Shown: piece after piece, positions 1-5,895 of the stretch
How the letters are laid out: each line of letters begins with the position of its first letter
How positions within the stretch are numbered: position 1 is the first letter of the stretch
NCBI GenBank assembly: GCA_003222065.1
Contig: QHUV01000066.1
Span: 1 to 8,016, forward strand
Reading direction: 5' to 3'
Length of the DNA: 8,016 nucleotides
DNA from: Gemmatimonadota bacterium
GTDB lineage: Bacteria > Gemmatimonadota > Gemmatimonadetes > Gemmatimonadales > Gemmatimonadaceae
Translations under genes and position numbers: made by a program
Notes under the pieces: generated by a model
What the model saw: only the letters and a program-made list of their open reading frames with translations
What the model was told of the DNA's origin: nothing
The model's database searches: none

Positions 1-604
1 GCTTCGCCGCGGCCAGCGTCGTATCGAACAAGAAGCCGACGAGTGGCATCAGCCAGTAATCGGTCATCGCTTCGACGCCGACGGGACTCGTCGGATGAAT
101 GTGCAGCACGGCACCCAGGCGGTCCGCCTCCGTGTACAGTGGCTCGAATCGCTCGTCGGCGAGAGCAACGCCGTTGACGTTGCTGAAGAGCATCGCTCCC
201 GGGAAATGCAACTGCTCGACCGCGCGGCGCAGCTCCGTCACTGAGGCCGCCGGATCGCAGAGCGGTAACGTCGCCAGCGCGGCGAACCGGGGACCGCGCT
301 CACGAACGATCGCCGCGAACGCGTCATTCACCAGCCGCGCGAGCCTAACGGCGCGCGTCGGGGGCTCGACGTGCGTCCCCGGCGTCGTGAGGGTTATCAC
401 CTGCGTATCGACGCCGTCCCGCACCAGAACGTCGGCGCGATAGGCGATGTCGCGATGTCCACGCACGGCGACGTTGTAGTCGCCAGGATAGTGCACGCAT
501 GGATTTCCCGCCTCGTCCATCGTGACGCGCACCACGCTGTCCTCGTCGCCGAGGGCATCGAGATATTCGGGCGGGTAGAAGTGGTTGTGAACGTCAATCA
601 GCAT
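1..604 (-). CDS. ACMSD-like amidohydrolase (amidohydrolase family 2), 3' part outside window
   Basis: The first 201 residues are visible; the gene runs off the left edge. The protein opens with MLIDVHNHFYPPEYL, whose His6-x-His8 is the metal-binding HxH of the amidohydrolase superfamily. VLHIHPTSP (about residues 167-174) supplies a further His candidate, and GFLFDTTLAAAK (190-201) is typical of the ACMSD / gamma-resorcylate decarboxylase branch (amidohydrolase family 2, PF04909). Known members are cytoplasmic metal-dependent hydrolases or nonoxidative decarboxylases of aromatic or muconate-type acids; the substrate cannot be told here. The ATG at 604-602 is chosen because the HxH motif lies at the extreme N-terminus, as usual in this family. 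It overlaps the permease stop by 11 bp with no clear Shine-Dalgarno sequence, which suggests translational coupling. Family-level call sure; exact activity unknown. Confidence 0.9.
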   Translation of the reverse strand, partial: MLIDVHNHFYPPEYLDALGDEDSVVRVTMDEAGNPCVHYPGDYNVAVRGHRDIAYRADVLVRDGVDTQVITLTTPGTHVEPPTRAVRLARLVNDAFAAIVRERGPRFAALATLPLCDPAASVTELRRAVEQLHFPGAMLFSNVNGVALADERFEPLYTEADRLGAVLHIHPTSPVGVEAMTDYWLMPLVGFLFDTTLAAAK

Positions 605-1931
605 TTGCGACAAATTCGGTGCGGGTGGCGGTGCGGCGCGACCAGAGTACGAATACGGGCCAGCCGAGAAGAACGAGCAGGAGTCCCGTTAGGCTCTCCA
701 CCGGCGCGGCAGCAATCTGATTCACGGCGACGAGCAGCGCGGCTGCCGCAAAAGCGAGTGGCAGCGCGGCGCCAAGCGGCGCGCGGAATGCGGGACGGAA
801 GTCAGCGCGCCGGCGTAGCGTCATGAGGCCAATCGCCATCAGCGCGAAAAATACCCATTCCGTGTAGATGACGCGCGCGACGAGCACGCCATACGTACCG
901 GTGAGAACGAGCAGGCAGGCCCACACGGCTTGCAGGACGATGGCGCGGTGAGGCGTGAGGTACCGTGGATGAACCTCACCAAGTCGGCGGAAGAGTAAGC
1001 CGTCTTGCGCCATTGCCAAATACGCGCGGGGTCCGGCGAGCACGATGCCGCTCAGCGCGCCGAATGTCGAGACGACGACTAGCGCCGCCATGAGCGCCGC
1101 GCCGCCGCGGCCGAGCACCGCGTCCGCGGCGTCGGCGGCGATGCGCGACGAGCCCGCGACGCGCGCCATCGGCAATACATGGAGATACGCGGCGTTGAGC
1201 AACACGTAGCACAGGGTAACGGTGACAGTTCCGAGTACCAGCGCTCGTGGAATCGTGCGCTCCGGTCGAATCGTTTCGCCGGCCGCGTACGTCACCATGT
1301 GCCATCCGCCGAAGGCGAAAAGACCGGCGGCAATCGCCAGGAGAAAGCCGCGCGCCGACGCGCTCGCCGCCGGATGCGGCGGCACCGAGACGCGCGGTCC
1401 GAGCACGAACGCGGCGATGACGACGATCGCGATCGCCGCCACCTTGGCGATCGTGAGCGCCGTTTGCAATCCGCTCCCCTGCCTAACGCCGACGTAGTTC
1501 ACCACCGAGAGCACGATCACCGCGCCGGCCGCGACGAACCGCAGCGCGACATCGTTCATCGGCACGAGCACGCCGAGATAGCGCGCGAACACCATCGCGA
1601 TCGCGGCGATGATGCCGGTGTGCATCGTCCAGAACATCGCCCAGCCCCACAGGAATCCGAAGGCGGGGGAGAAGGCTCTCGCGAGATACACGTACACGCC
1701 GCCCGTCGACGGAAGTGCCGCCGCGAGCTCGGCGGCGATCAACGAGCCGCCTAACGTGATGAGCCCGGCGAGCAACCAGACGACGATGATGCCGGCCACC
1801 GACGGCACGGCGCCGGTGACCATCGACGGCTGAACGAAGATCGATGCGCCGATGATCGTCCCGACGACCATCGCCGTAGCCTGCAGCGGACCGATGGCGG
1901 CGCGGAGCGCGGAGCGCTGAGCGTGGAGCAT
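594..1931 (-). CDS. APC-superfamily amino-acid permease (LAT/SteT-like)
   Basis: Integral inner-membrane transporter of about 445 residues, with roughly 12 hydrophobic segments. Near the N-terminus VVGTIIGASIFVQPS is the broken-helix TM1 motif of APC transporters. GGVYVYLARAF, FAFGGWHMVTYAAGE followed by RPERTIPRAL (TM6 and the loop after it), and LAGPRAYLAMAQDGL are hallmarks of the SLC7/LAT-like branch, which imports or exchanges amino acids. Start choice: the ATG at 1931 has AGGA four bases upstream. An in-frame GTG at 1946 would add five residues (450 aa) but has no clear ribosome site. The first dozen residues are encoded by the left arm of a heptad repeat. It lies 45 bp downstream of the M20 gene stop and overlaps the following amidohydrolase, so the three are probably one transcription unit. 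Substrate unknown. Confidence 0.93.
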   Translation of the reverse strand: MLHAQRSALRAAIGPLQATAMVVGTIIGASIFVQPSMVTGAVPSVAGIIVVWLLAGLITLGGSLIAAELAAALPSTGGVYVYLARAFSPAFGFLWGWAMFWTMHTGIIAAIAMVFARYLGVLVPMNDVALRFVAAGAVIVLSVVNYVGVRQGSGLQTALTIAKVAAIAIVVIAAFVLGPRVSVPPHPAASASARGFLLAIAAGLFAFGGWHMVTYAAGETIRPERTIPRALVLGTVTVTLCYVLLNAAYLHVLPMARVAGSSRIAADAADAVLGRGGAALMAALVVVSTFGALSGIVLAGPRAYLAMAQDGLLFRRLGEVHPRYLTPHRAIVLQAVWACLLVLTGTYGVLVARVIYTEWVFFALMAIGLMTLRRRADFRPAFRAPLGAALPLAFAAAALLVAVNQIAAAPVESLTGLLLVLLGWPVFVLWSRRTATRTEFVANAD

Positions 1932-1979
1932 GGGGTCCTGCGTCACGCGCTGCGCTCTACGCTGTGCGCTCTACGCTCA
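1904..1979. repeat. Inverted heptad-repeat array (NGAGCGY) between M20 and permease genes
   Basis: On the plus strand four contiguous 7-bp units occupy 1904-1931, for example GGAGCGC and TGAGCGT. After a 13-nt spacer (1932-1944), five contiguous units in the opposite orientation occupy 1945-1979. Read on the minus strand, the first of these is TGAGCGT, and its TGA is the stop codon of the M20 gene. The two arms can pair imperfectly as a long hairpin. The left arm lies inside the 5' end of the permease coding region. A second copy of the same architecture is at 6868-6939. Confidence 0.75.
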
Positions 1980-3416
1980 ACGCGCCCCGACGACCTTCGG
2001 CACCACGTACACCCGACGCAGCGCGTCGAGATACTCGGTGTGGAGTCCCTTGATCGTCTCGAACTCCCGTTTTACGGCGGCGCGATACTCGGGGTGCGTC
2101 GCGAAATCGAAGAGGAGCGCGGCCATCGCTTGCGCGTCGACGACGAAACCCTGATGACCGACTTCGGTGAGTGCGTCCGCTTCCATTTCATAGGTGTGGT
2201 TTGGCGCGTTGGATGACTTGGCGCTGAAGCCGACGCCGGGAATGTTGCTCGACACGCTCCCCGTCTCCTCGTAACCCTGCGGCTTGCCCGCCTCGGGCAG
2301 CACGCCTGTCGCGCCATACTTCTTCATATACGCGAACGCGAGCTCGTCGAGCGTCGCGACGCCGATGCCGTCGCGATTGTGTCCATAGTGATCGATCTTC
2401 ACTTGCGTCCCGGTTGCCAGCGCCGCGGCGCGCGCCGCATTGTCGATCATCTCCGTCTCCTGCGCGAGGTATACCTCGTCCGGATAACGGACATAGAAGT
2501 CCGCCGCCGTCTTATCCGGAACGACGTTAGGCGCCGCACCGCCTTCTGTGATCACACCCTGAATGCGTGCCTCGGGTCGCAGGTTGCTGCGAATAGCGTC
2601 GATGTTGTTGAAGAGGTGAATCACTCCCTCGAGCGCATTGCGCCCATTCCATGCCGTGAGCTGATGCGCCGGCGCGCCGAAAAAGGTGTACTTCACGCCG
2701 TCGATGTTCATGCAACAGGTGCCGAAGCCGGGTGCCGCCCGTGACGTCGCGCTCGTCGAATGGCTGCGCACGAGGATATCCATGCCGTTGAAGACACCGG
2801 CGTCGTACATCACCGTCTTGGCGTTGGGCGGCATCATCTCCTCGCCTGGCGCACCGAAGACGACGACTGTACCCGGAGTCTTCGTGCGGGTGAGGTACTC
2901 GGCGATAGCAACGGCGGCGGCGATCCCGATCGGCCCTTGCGTCGAGTGCTGATCACCGTGGAAGGCTCCTTTCGTACCGCGGAGAGCGTCGTACTCCAGG
3001 ATGATGCCGAGGTTCGGCGATCCGGACGATTTAGTGTATCGCGCGACGAACGCGGTCTTGAGTCCGCCCGATCCCATCTGCACATCGAAGTCGTGCTTGC
3101 GCAGATAATCGGTAAGGAGTTGGACCGACCGCGTCTCCTCGAAGCCGATCTCTGGATGACGCGTGATGTCGTCACCGAGGGCGAGGAGCTCCGTGTCCAT
3201 GAGCTGCTTGGCGCGCATTGCCACGGCGTCGCGTGCCGCGCTCGGCCCGGTCAATTTCGCAACGAGACCATTGAGGTCGAGCGATCGCTCGAGTTGATCG
3301 AGCTTCTGCACGACGGACCGCGCGGCATCGCGTTCGGTTGGTGTCTCCTGGGCGGTAATGAGTCTCGAGGCAATCAACACGAGCAGCGGAAACATGATGG
3401 TGCCGGACAGGCGCAT
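1977..3416 (-). CDS. Exported M20D (AbgB-like) metallopeptidase/amidohydrolase
   Basis: A 479-residue protein. Residues 1-22 look like a signal peptide (hydrophobic core IMFPLLVLIASRLI, possible cleavage after Ala22), so it should act outside the cytoplasm. M20D motifs in order: HPEIGFEE (87-94), EYDAL (141-145), HGDQHS (153-158), GAPGEE (188-193, catalytic/metal Glu pair), SHS (218-220), GAPAHQ (248-252), GGAAPNVVPD (292-301) and HTYEMEADA (407-415). Family members hydrolyse amide bonds in acyl- or aryl-amino-acid conjugates, for example p-aminobenzoyl-glutamate or auxin conjugates. The usual CGH metal motif reads DQH here, so Asp155 replaces the Cys. The ATG at 3416 is preceded by GGAGAG at 3421-3426. 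First gene of the probable minus-strand operon with the permease and amidohydrolase. The stop codon is the first three bases of a heptad repeat. Family call sure; substrate unknown. Confidence 0.93.
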   Translation of the reverse strand: MRLSGTIMFPLLVLIASRLITAQETPTERDAARSVVQKLDQLERSLDLNGLVAKLTGPSAARDAVAMRAKQLMDTELLALGDDITRHPEIGFEETRSVQLLTDYLRKHDFDVQMGSGGLKTAFVARYTKSSGSPNLGIILEYDALRGTKGAFHGDQHSTQGPIGIAAAVAIAEYLTRTKTPGTVVVFGAPGEEMMPPNAKTVMYDAGVFNGMDILVRSHSTSATSRAAPGFGTCCMNIDGVKYTFFGAPAHQLTAWNGRNALEGVIHLFNNIDAIRSNLRPEARIQGVITEGGAAPNVVPDKTAADFYVRYPDEVYLAQETEMIDNAARAAALATGTQVKIDHYGHNRDGIGVATLDELAFAYMKKYGATGVLPEAGKPQGYEETGSVSSNIPGVGFSAKSSNAPNHTYEMEADALTEVGHQGFVVDAQAMAALLFDFATHPEYRAAVKREFETIKGLHTEYLDALRRVYVVPKVVGAR

Positions 3417-3509
3417 GAGTCTCTCCGTGATGGGTACGAGCAGGATTAACGCTGCACGTCAGGCAATCGCACGGCTAGAGGCCGGAAGAGCCCGGCTTGG
3501 ATCGCGCTT

Positions 3510-3525
3510 TGGCACGCCGCCCGCA
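3510..3525 (+). promoter_or_regulatory. Candidate sigma-54 (-24/-12) promoter
   Basis: TGGCACG at 3510-3516 is followed after four bases by CCGCA at 3521-3525. This gives the required GG-N10-GC spacing of the RpoN promoter consensus, with a perfect -24 box but CC instead of TT in the -12 box. It would start transcription near 3536, about 80 bp before the small membrane protein gene. A single motif match in GC-rich DNA can be chance. Confidence 0.3.
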
Positions 3526-3573
3526 TGTGTCGAGATCGGCAGGACGCTCGGCAGCCGCGGGCGATCGACCAAT

Positions 3574-3596
3574 GCCGCCGGCAGGGGGTCGGCGGC
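3574..3596 (+). promoter_or_regulatory. GC-rich leader hairpin upstream of small membrane protein
   Basis: GCCGCCG (3574-3580) and CGGCGGC (3590-3596) form a perfect 7-bp stem around a 9-nt loop. It ends nine bases before the Shine-Dalgarno of the 3617 gene and could affect mRNA stability or translation. No U-tract typical of a terminator follows it. Confidence 0.35.
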
Positions 3597-3605
3597 TCTT
3601 TGAAC

Positions 3606-3612
3606 GGGGAGG
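3606..3612 (+). promoter_or_regulatory. Ribosome binding site deciding the start at 3617
   Basis: GGGGAGG followed by AAAA and then ATG. This near-perfect site selects the ATG at 3617 over the in-frame upstream ATG at 3497, whose extra 40 residues are Arg/Pro-rich and look non-coding. Confidence 0.75.
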
Positions 3613-3616
3613 AAAA

Positions 3617-3847
3617 ATGGCGGACGTCAACATTCAGCAAACACCATCCAGCGGCGAGTCTCGCAGTGGTGGTTCCGGTGCCGTGTGGGCCGTGGTCGTC
3701 GTGATCCTGCTGCTGGTCATTGGTTGGTTCATCTTCAACGGCGGTTTCAGCACCCGCCGCACGACGAACGTCAATGTCAACGTGCCCGGTCAGACGGGCG
3801 GCACCTCCGGTGGCGGCACGAGCGGCGGTGCGACGAAGACACCATAG
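3617..3847 (+). CDS. Small single-pass membrane protein, function unknown
   Basis: A 76-residue protein in three parts: a polar head (MADVNIQQTPSSGESRSGGS, 1-20), one strong transmembrane helix (about 22-41, AVWAVVVVILLLVIGWFIF) and a low-complexity tail. The tail contains NVNVNVPGQ (51-59) and a Gly/Thr/Ser stretch to the end. There is no cleavable signal sequence and no recognised domain. Orientation cannot be fixed from charge alone, though the Arg pair just after the helix (RR, 47-48) might favour a cytoplasmic tail. It is transcribed alone, divergent from the M20 operon and convergent with the MATE gene, so context gives no function. Short length leaves some doubt, but the ribosome site and the clean three-part layout support a real gene. 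Confidence 0.75.
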   Translation: MADVNIQQTPSSGESRSGGSGAVWAVVVVILLLVIGWFIFNGGFSTRRTTNVNVNVPGQTGGTSGGGTSGGATKTP

Positions 3848-3876
3848 CCCGCACGATCCGGCTCTGCGCGGCCAGT

Positions 3877-4019
3877 AACAGCGTCAGCGCGGACGAACGC
3901 GGACACGAACGGACAGGAAACGTAATTGTCATCCTGAGCAGCGCTCCCTCAGGATGACAATGTAGTTCTTGTCCGCGTTAGCCCGTGCAGTGTCCGTGTT
4001 CGTCCGTGCTCACGCTGTT
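3877..4019. repeat. Nested 143-bp inverted-repeat element between convergent genes
   Basis: The outer arms are 3877-3906 and 3990-4019: 30 bp each, matching in inverted orientation at 27 of 30 positions. Both are built on the words GGACGAAC and CGGACAC. They enclose a perfect 14-bp inverted repeat (3925-3961), and the sequence between the two layers is also partly complementary, so the whole block can fold as one long hairpin. It fills the gap between the stops of the small membrane protein (3847) and the MATE gene (4042). It resembles a miniature palindromic repeat element; no transposase is nearby. Confidence 0.7.
3925..3961. terminator. Perfect 14-bp hairpin, possible bidirectional terminator
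   Basis: ATTGTCATCCTGAG (3925-3938) and CTCAGGATGACAAT (3948-3961) pair perfectly around a 9-nt loop. It lies 77 bp after the plus-strand stop at 3847 and about 80 bp after the minus-strand MATE stop. No clear T-run follows on either strand, so a role in termination is inferred from position and stem strength only. Confidence 0.45.
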
Positions 4020-4041
4020 GACCTTTGACGGCCAAAGCTAC

Positions 4042-5493
4042 TCACACCGAGCGCGTCTTCCACCTGCCGCGCCTGAACAGCACGGCGCTCAGCAGCGCTA
4101 GCGTGGAGAAGGCGATCGTCACGGCGAGATACACACCCCTCGGCCCGAAATGCAGCGTCTTCGCGAGCAAGAAGCCGAGCGGAATCTCCCACAGCCAAAA
4201 GACGACGATATTGAGAATCGTCGGCGTCATCGTGTCGCCCGCGCCATTGAATGCCGCGGACAGCACCATGCCGTAGGCGTAGAACAGGAACCCGACGGCG
4301 ATGATGCGGAGCGTGTCGACGGCGTACGGCACGACGGCTGGATCGGTGGTGAAAATATTGGCGATCGGACGCGCCAGCACCACGAACAAAACACCGACCA
4401 CCCCCAGGAAGCACATGTTATAAAAGCCCGCCATCCAAACGGCGCGCTCGGCGCGCTCCGGCTTGCGCGCGCCTAACGCCTGACCGACCATCGTCGCCCC
4501 GGCGTTCGATAGGCCCCACGACGGCAGCAGGGCGAAGATGATCACACGAATGCCGATCGTGTAACCGGCAAGCACGCCGCTTCCGAAAGTAGAAAGAATG
4601 CGAATCAAGCCAATCCAGCTCGCCGTGCCGATGAGTGCCTGCAGCGTGCCACTCGCGGAGAGTTTGATGAGCCGCCACATCACCGCCGGTTCGAGGCGAA
4701 GGTGATGCCGCTTGATGTGCACTCGTGCGCTGCTGCCCCGCACGAGGCGGCTGAGCGCGAACAGCGCGCCGGTGCCGCGACCGATGTTCGTGGCGATGGC
4801 TGCTCCCTTCACGCCTAACGCCGGAAACGGCCCAAGCCCAAAAATGAGGCACGGACCGAGCGCGATGTTGATGGCGTTGGCGAGCCAGAGGACGCGCATC
4901 GCGATCGCGGCATCGCCCGCGCCGCGGAAGATCGCGTTGACGAGGAACAGCAAGAGAATCGTCGCGTTTCCGCCGTACATGATCCGCGCATAGGTGCTGC
5001 CGATCGCGAGCACGTTGGCTGATGCGCCCATGAGTCCAAGCAGCCGAGGTGCGGCGACCACTCCGATGGCCCCAAGCCCTAGCGCGATCAACGCGCCAAG
5101 CGCGATCGCCTGGACGGCCGAGCGCGCCGCGCCGTCCAAGTCGCGCTCGCCGACGCGACGCGCCACCATCGCTGTCGCCCCGATGGCGAGTCCCATCGCG
5201 AGCGAGTAAATGAGCGTCAAAAGCGACTCGGTGAGTCCGACCGTCGCGACCGCATCCGCGCCGAGGCGCGAGACGAAGAACACATCGCAAACGGCGAACA
5301 CGCTCTCCATCACCATCTCGAGGACCATCGGTACGGCGAGGACGAGAATCGCCCGTCCAATGGGCCCTTCGGTGTAGTCACGACGCGATCCGTGCAACGC
5401 TTCGCGCACACCGGACCATAAGCCTTCGATCGGTGGCGGATGCGCGACGGCTACCGAGTTTCCGTCGAGCACTTCGCTGAATTCAGATGACAT
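4042..5493 (-). CDS. MATE-family multidrug/metabolite efflux transporter
   Basis: A 483-residue inner-membrane antiporter of the MATE (NorM/DinF-like) family, which exports organic cations or drugs in exchange for Na+ or H+. About 12 hydrophobic segments are arranged as two homologous halves. The N-half has CDVFFVSRLGADAVATVGL and FRGAGD (about 189-194). The C-half has MVGQALGARKPERA and the matching FNGAGDTMTPT (about 416-426). Roughly 45 polar residues precede the first helix. Start: the ATG at 5493 is preferred. An in-frame GTG at 5529 would add 12 residues but lies inside a perfect hairpin; neither has a strong ribosome site. Transcribed alone, ending against the nested repeat. Family sure; substrate not predictable. 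Confidence 0.93.
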   Translation of the reverse strand: MSSEFSEVLDGNSVAVAHPPPIEGLWSGVREALHGSRRDYTEGPIGRAILVLAVPMVLEMVMESVFAVCDVFFVSRLGADAVATVGLTESLLTLIYSLAMGLAIGATAMVARRVGERDLDGAARSAVQAIALGALIALGLGAIGVVAAPRLLGLMGASANVLAIGSTYARIMYGGNATILLLFLVNAIFRGAGDAAIAMRVLWLANAINIALGPCLIFGLGPFPALGVKGAAIATNIGRGTGALFALSRLVRGSSARVHIKRHHLRLEPAVMWRLIKLSASGTLQALIGTASWIGLIRILSTFGSGVLAGYTIGIRVIIFALLPSWGLSNAGATMVGQALGARKPERAERAVWMAGFYNMCFLGVVGVLFVVLARPIANIFTTDPAVVPYAVDTLRIIAVGFLFYAYGMVLSAAFNGAGDTMTPTILNIVVFWLWEIPLGFLLAKTLHFGPRGVYLAVTIAFSTLALLSAVLFRRGRWKTRSV

Positions 5494-5520
5494 GGTGAAT
5501 GGGATTCCGTGAAAGTCAGA

Positions 5521-5546
5521 GGGCGGCACCGAGATCGGTGCCGCCC
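5521..5546 (-). terminator. Perfect GC-rich hairpin upstream of the MATE gene
   Basis: GGGCGGCACCGA (5521-5532) and TCGGTGCCGCCC (5535-5546) form a perfect 12-bp inverted repeat with two central bases; the real loop is probably four to six bases. On the minus strand it lies about ten bases after the TGA of the small ORF at 5557-5811 and is followed by TCTGACTTT, a weak T-rich tail. It could end that transcript, or act as a leader structure or operator for the MATE gene. Confidence 0.5.
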
Positions 5547-5556
5547 CCTCATCATC

Positions 5557-5811
5557 TCAGGCAAGCGTTTGATCGATCAGTGCAAAGGTCGTTGCGCGCG
5601 CGCGCGGTTGCTGGCGACGCCAGCGACGCATACGACCGCGAGTTTCGGCATGAATGGGAACTGACGCATCGGCGAGATCGAAAGTGTCGAGCGGACGGTC
5701 GCCCGACAGGTGAGCCACAATGTAGATCGGGCCGGACAGCCGCACAATGGCGATAGGGCGCGGCCGCGCGTGTGTGAGTGAGTGTCGCACATGGCACTTC
5801 ACTTGCCGCAA
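5557..5811 (-). CDS. Possible small hypothetical protein
   Basis: This is the only candidate in the 400-bp gap between the MATE and Hsp20 starts. The frame opens at a TTG at 5811, with in-frame GTGs at 5802, 5790 and 5742, and encodes up to 84 residues ending in TFALIDQTLA. The central part (RPIAIVRLSGPIYIVAHL) is hydrophobic and strand-like; the C-terminal half is rich in Arg (RMRRWRRQQPRARA). No start has a recognisable ribosome site and no family is recognised. In its favour: the stop is followed within ten bases by a perfect hairpin, and this frame is more protein-like than the overlapping ones. Against: weak start and short length. The true start is unknown; coordinates give the maximal extent. 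It lies divergently next to the Hsp20 gene. Confidence 0.35.
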   Translation of the reverse strand: MRQVKCHVRHSLTHARPRPIAIVRLSGPIYIVAHLSGDRPLDTFDLADASVPIHAETRGRMRRWRRQQPRARATTFALIDQTLA

Positions 5812-5880
5812 ATCATGAAAGGTGAACTCGCCGACGCTGGCGACGCGGCGATCGGCTTCTTAGTCGAACCTGATGGGATG

Positions 5881-5889
5881 AAAGGAGAG
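5881..5889 (+). promoter_or_regulatory. Ribosome binding site deciding the Hsp20 start
   Basis: AAAGGAGAG lies six bases before the ATG at 5896. It is far better than anything in front of the in-frame GTG/ATG codons at 5782, 5791, 5815 and 5878, and so fixes the protein at 324 residues. Between 5812 and 5880 I see no CIRCE element and no clear heat-shock sigma promoter. Confidence 0.8.
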
Positions 5890-5895
5890 CCAGTC

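Larger units (their letters stand above)
3417..3616. other. Divergent intergenic region, M20 operon / small membrane protein
   Basis: About 200 bp between start codons of divergent genes, so promoters for both directions should lie here. Seen in it: the Shine-Dalgarno of the M20 gene (GGAGAG on the minus strand, 3421-3426), a sigma-54-like motif on plus (3510-3525), a leader hairpin (3574-3596) and a strong Shine-Dalgarno (3606-3612). No convincing sigma-70 promoter was recognised for the minus-strand operon. Confidence 0.6.

Noticed and set aside
397..597. Minus-strand frame of 66 codons at 397-597
   Set aside because: It is out of frame with the amidohydrolase, which starts at 604 and has clear metal-binding motifs.
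1179..1754. Long plus-strand open frame opposite the permease (191 codons), and a similar one at 2760-3449 opposite the M20 gene
   Set aside because: Both are antisense to well-supported genes; their products are Arg/His/Asp/Glu-rich, as expected from GC-rich shadow frames, with no recognisable domain.
1429..5109. Four copies of the palindrome GCGATCGC (1429, 1597, 4901, 5102), like the cyanobacterial HIP1 site
   Set aside because: Modest excess, and it occurs mainly in Ala/Ile-rich transmembrane segments where GCG ATC GCG codons are expected, so composition and codon use may explain it.
4418..5290. 290-codon minus-strand frame within the MATE gene
   Set aside because: Overlaps the MATE coding region in another frame and gives an Arg-rich, domain-free product; the MATE frame has clear family motifs.
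5782..5895. Upstream extension of the Hsp20 frame to the GTG at 5782
   Set aside because: The strong ribosome site at 5881-5889 points to the ATG at 5896, and the upstream start codons have no ribosome site, although the extra residues are not obviously non-coding.
5812..5895. Search for a CIRCE element or heat-shock sigma promoter in front of Hsp20
   Set aside because: No TTAGCACTC-type inverted repeat and no convincing -35/-10 pair could be seen.
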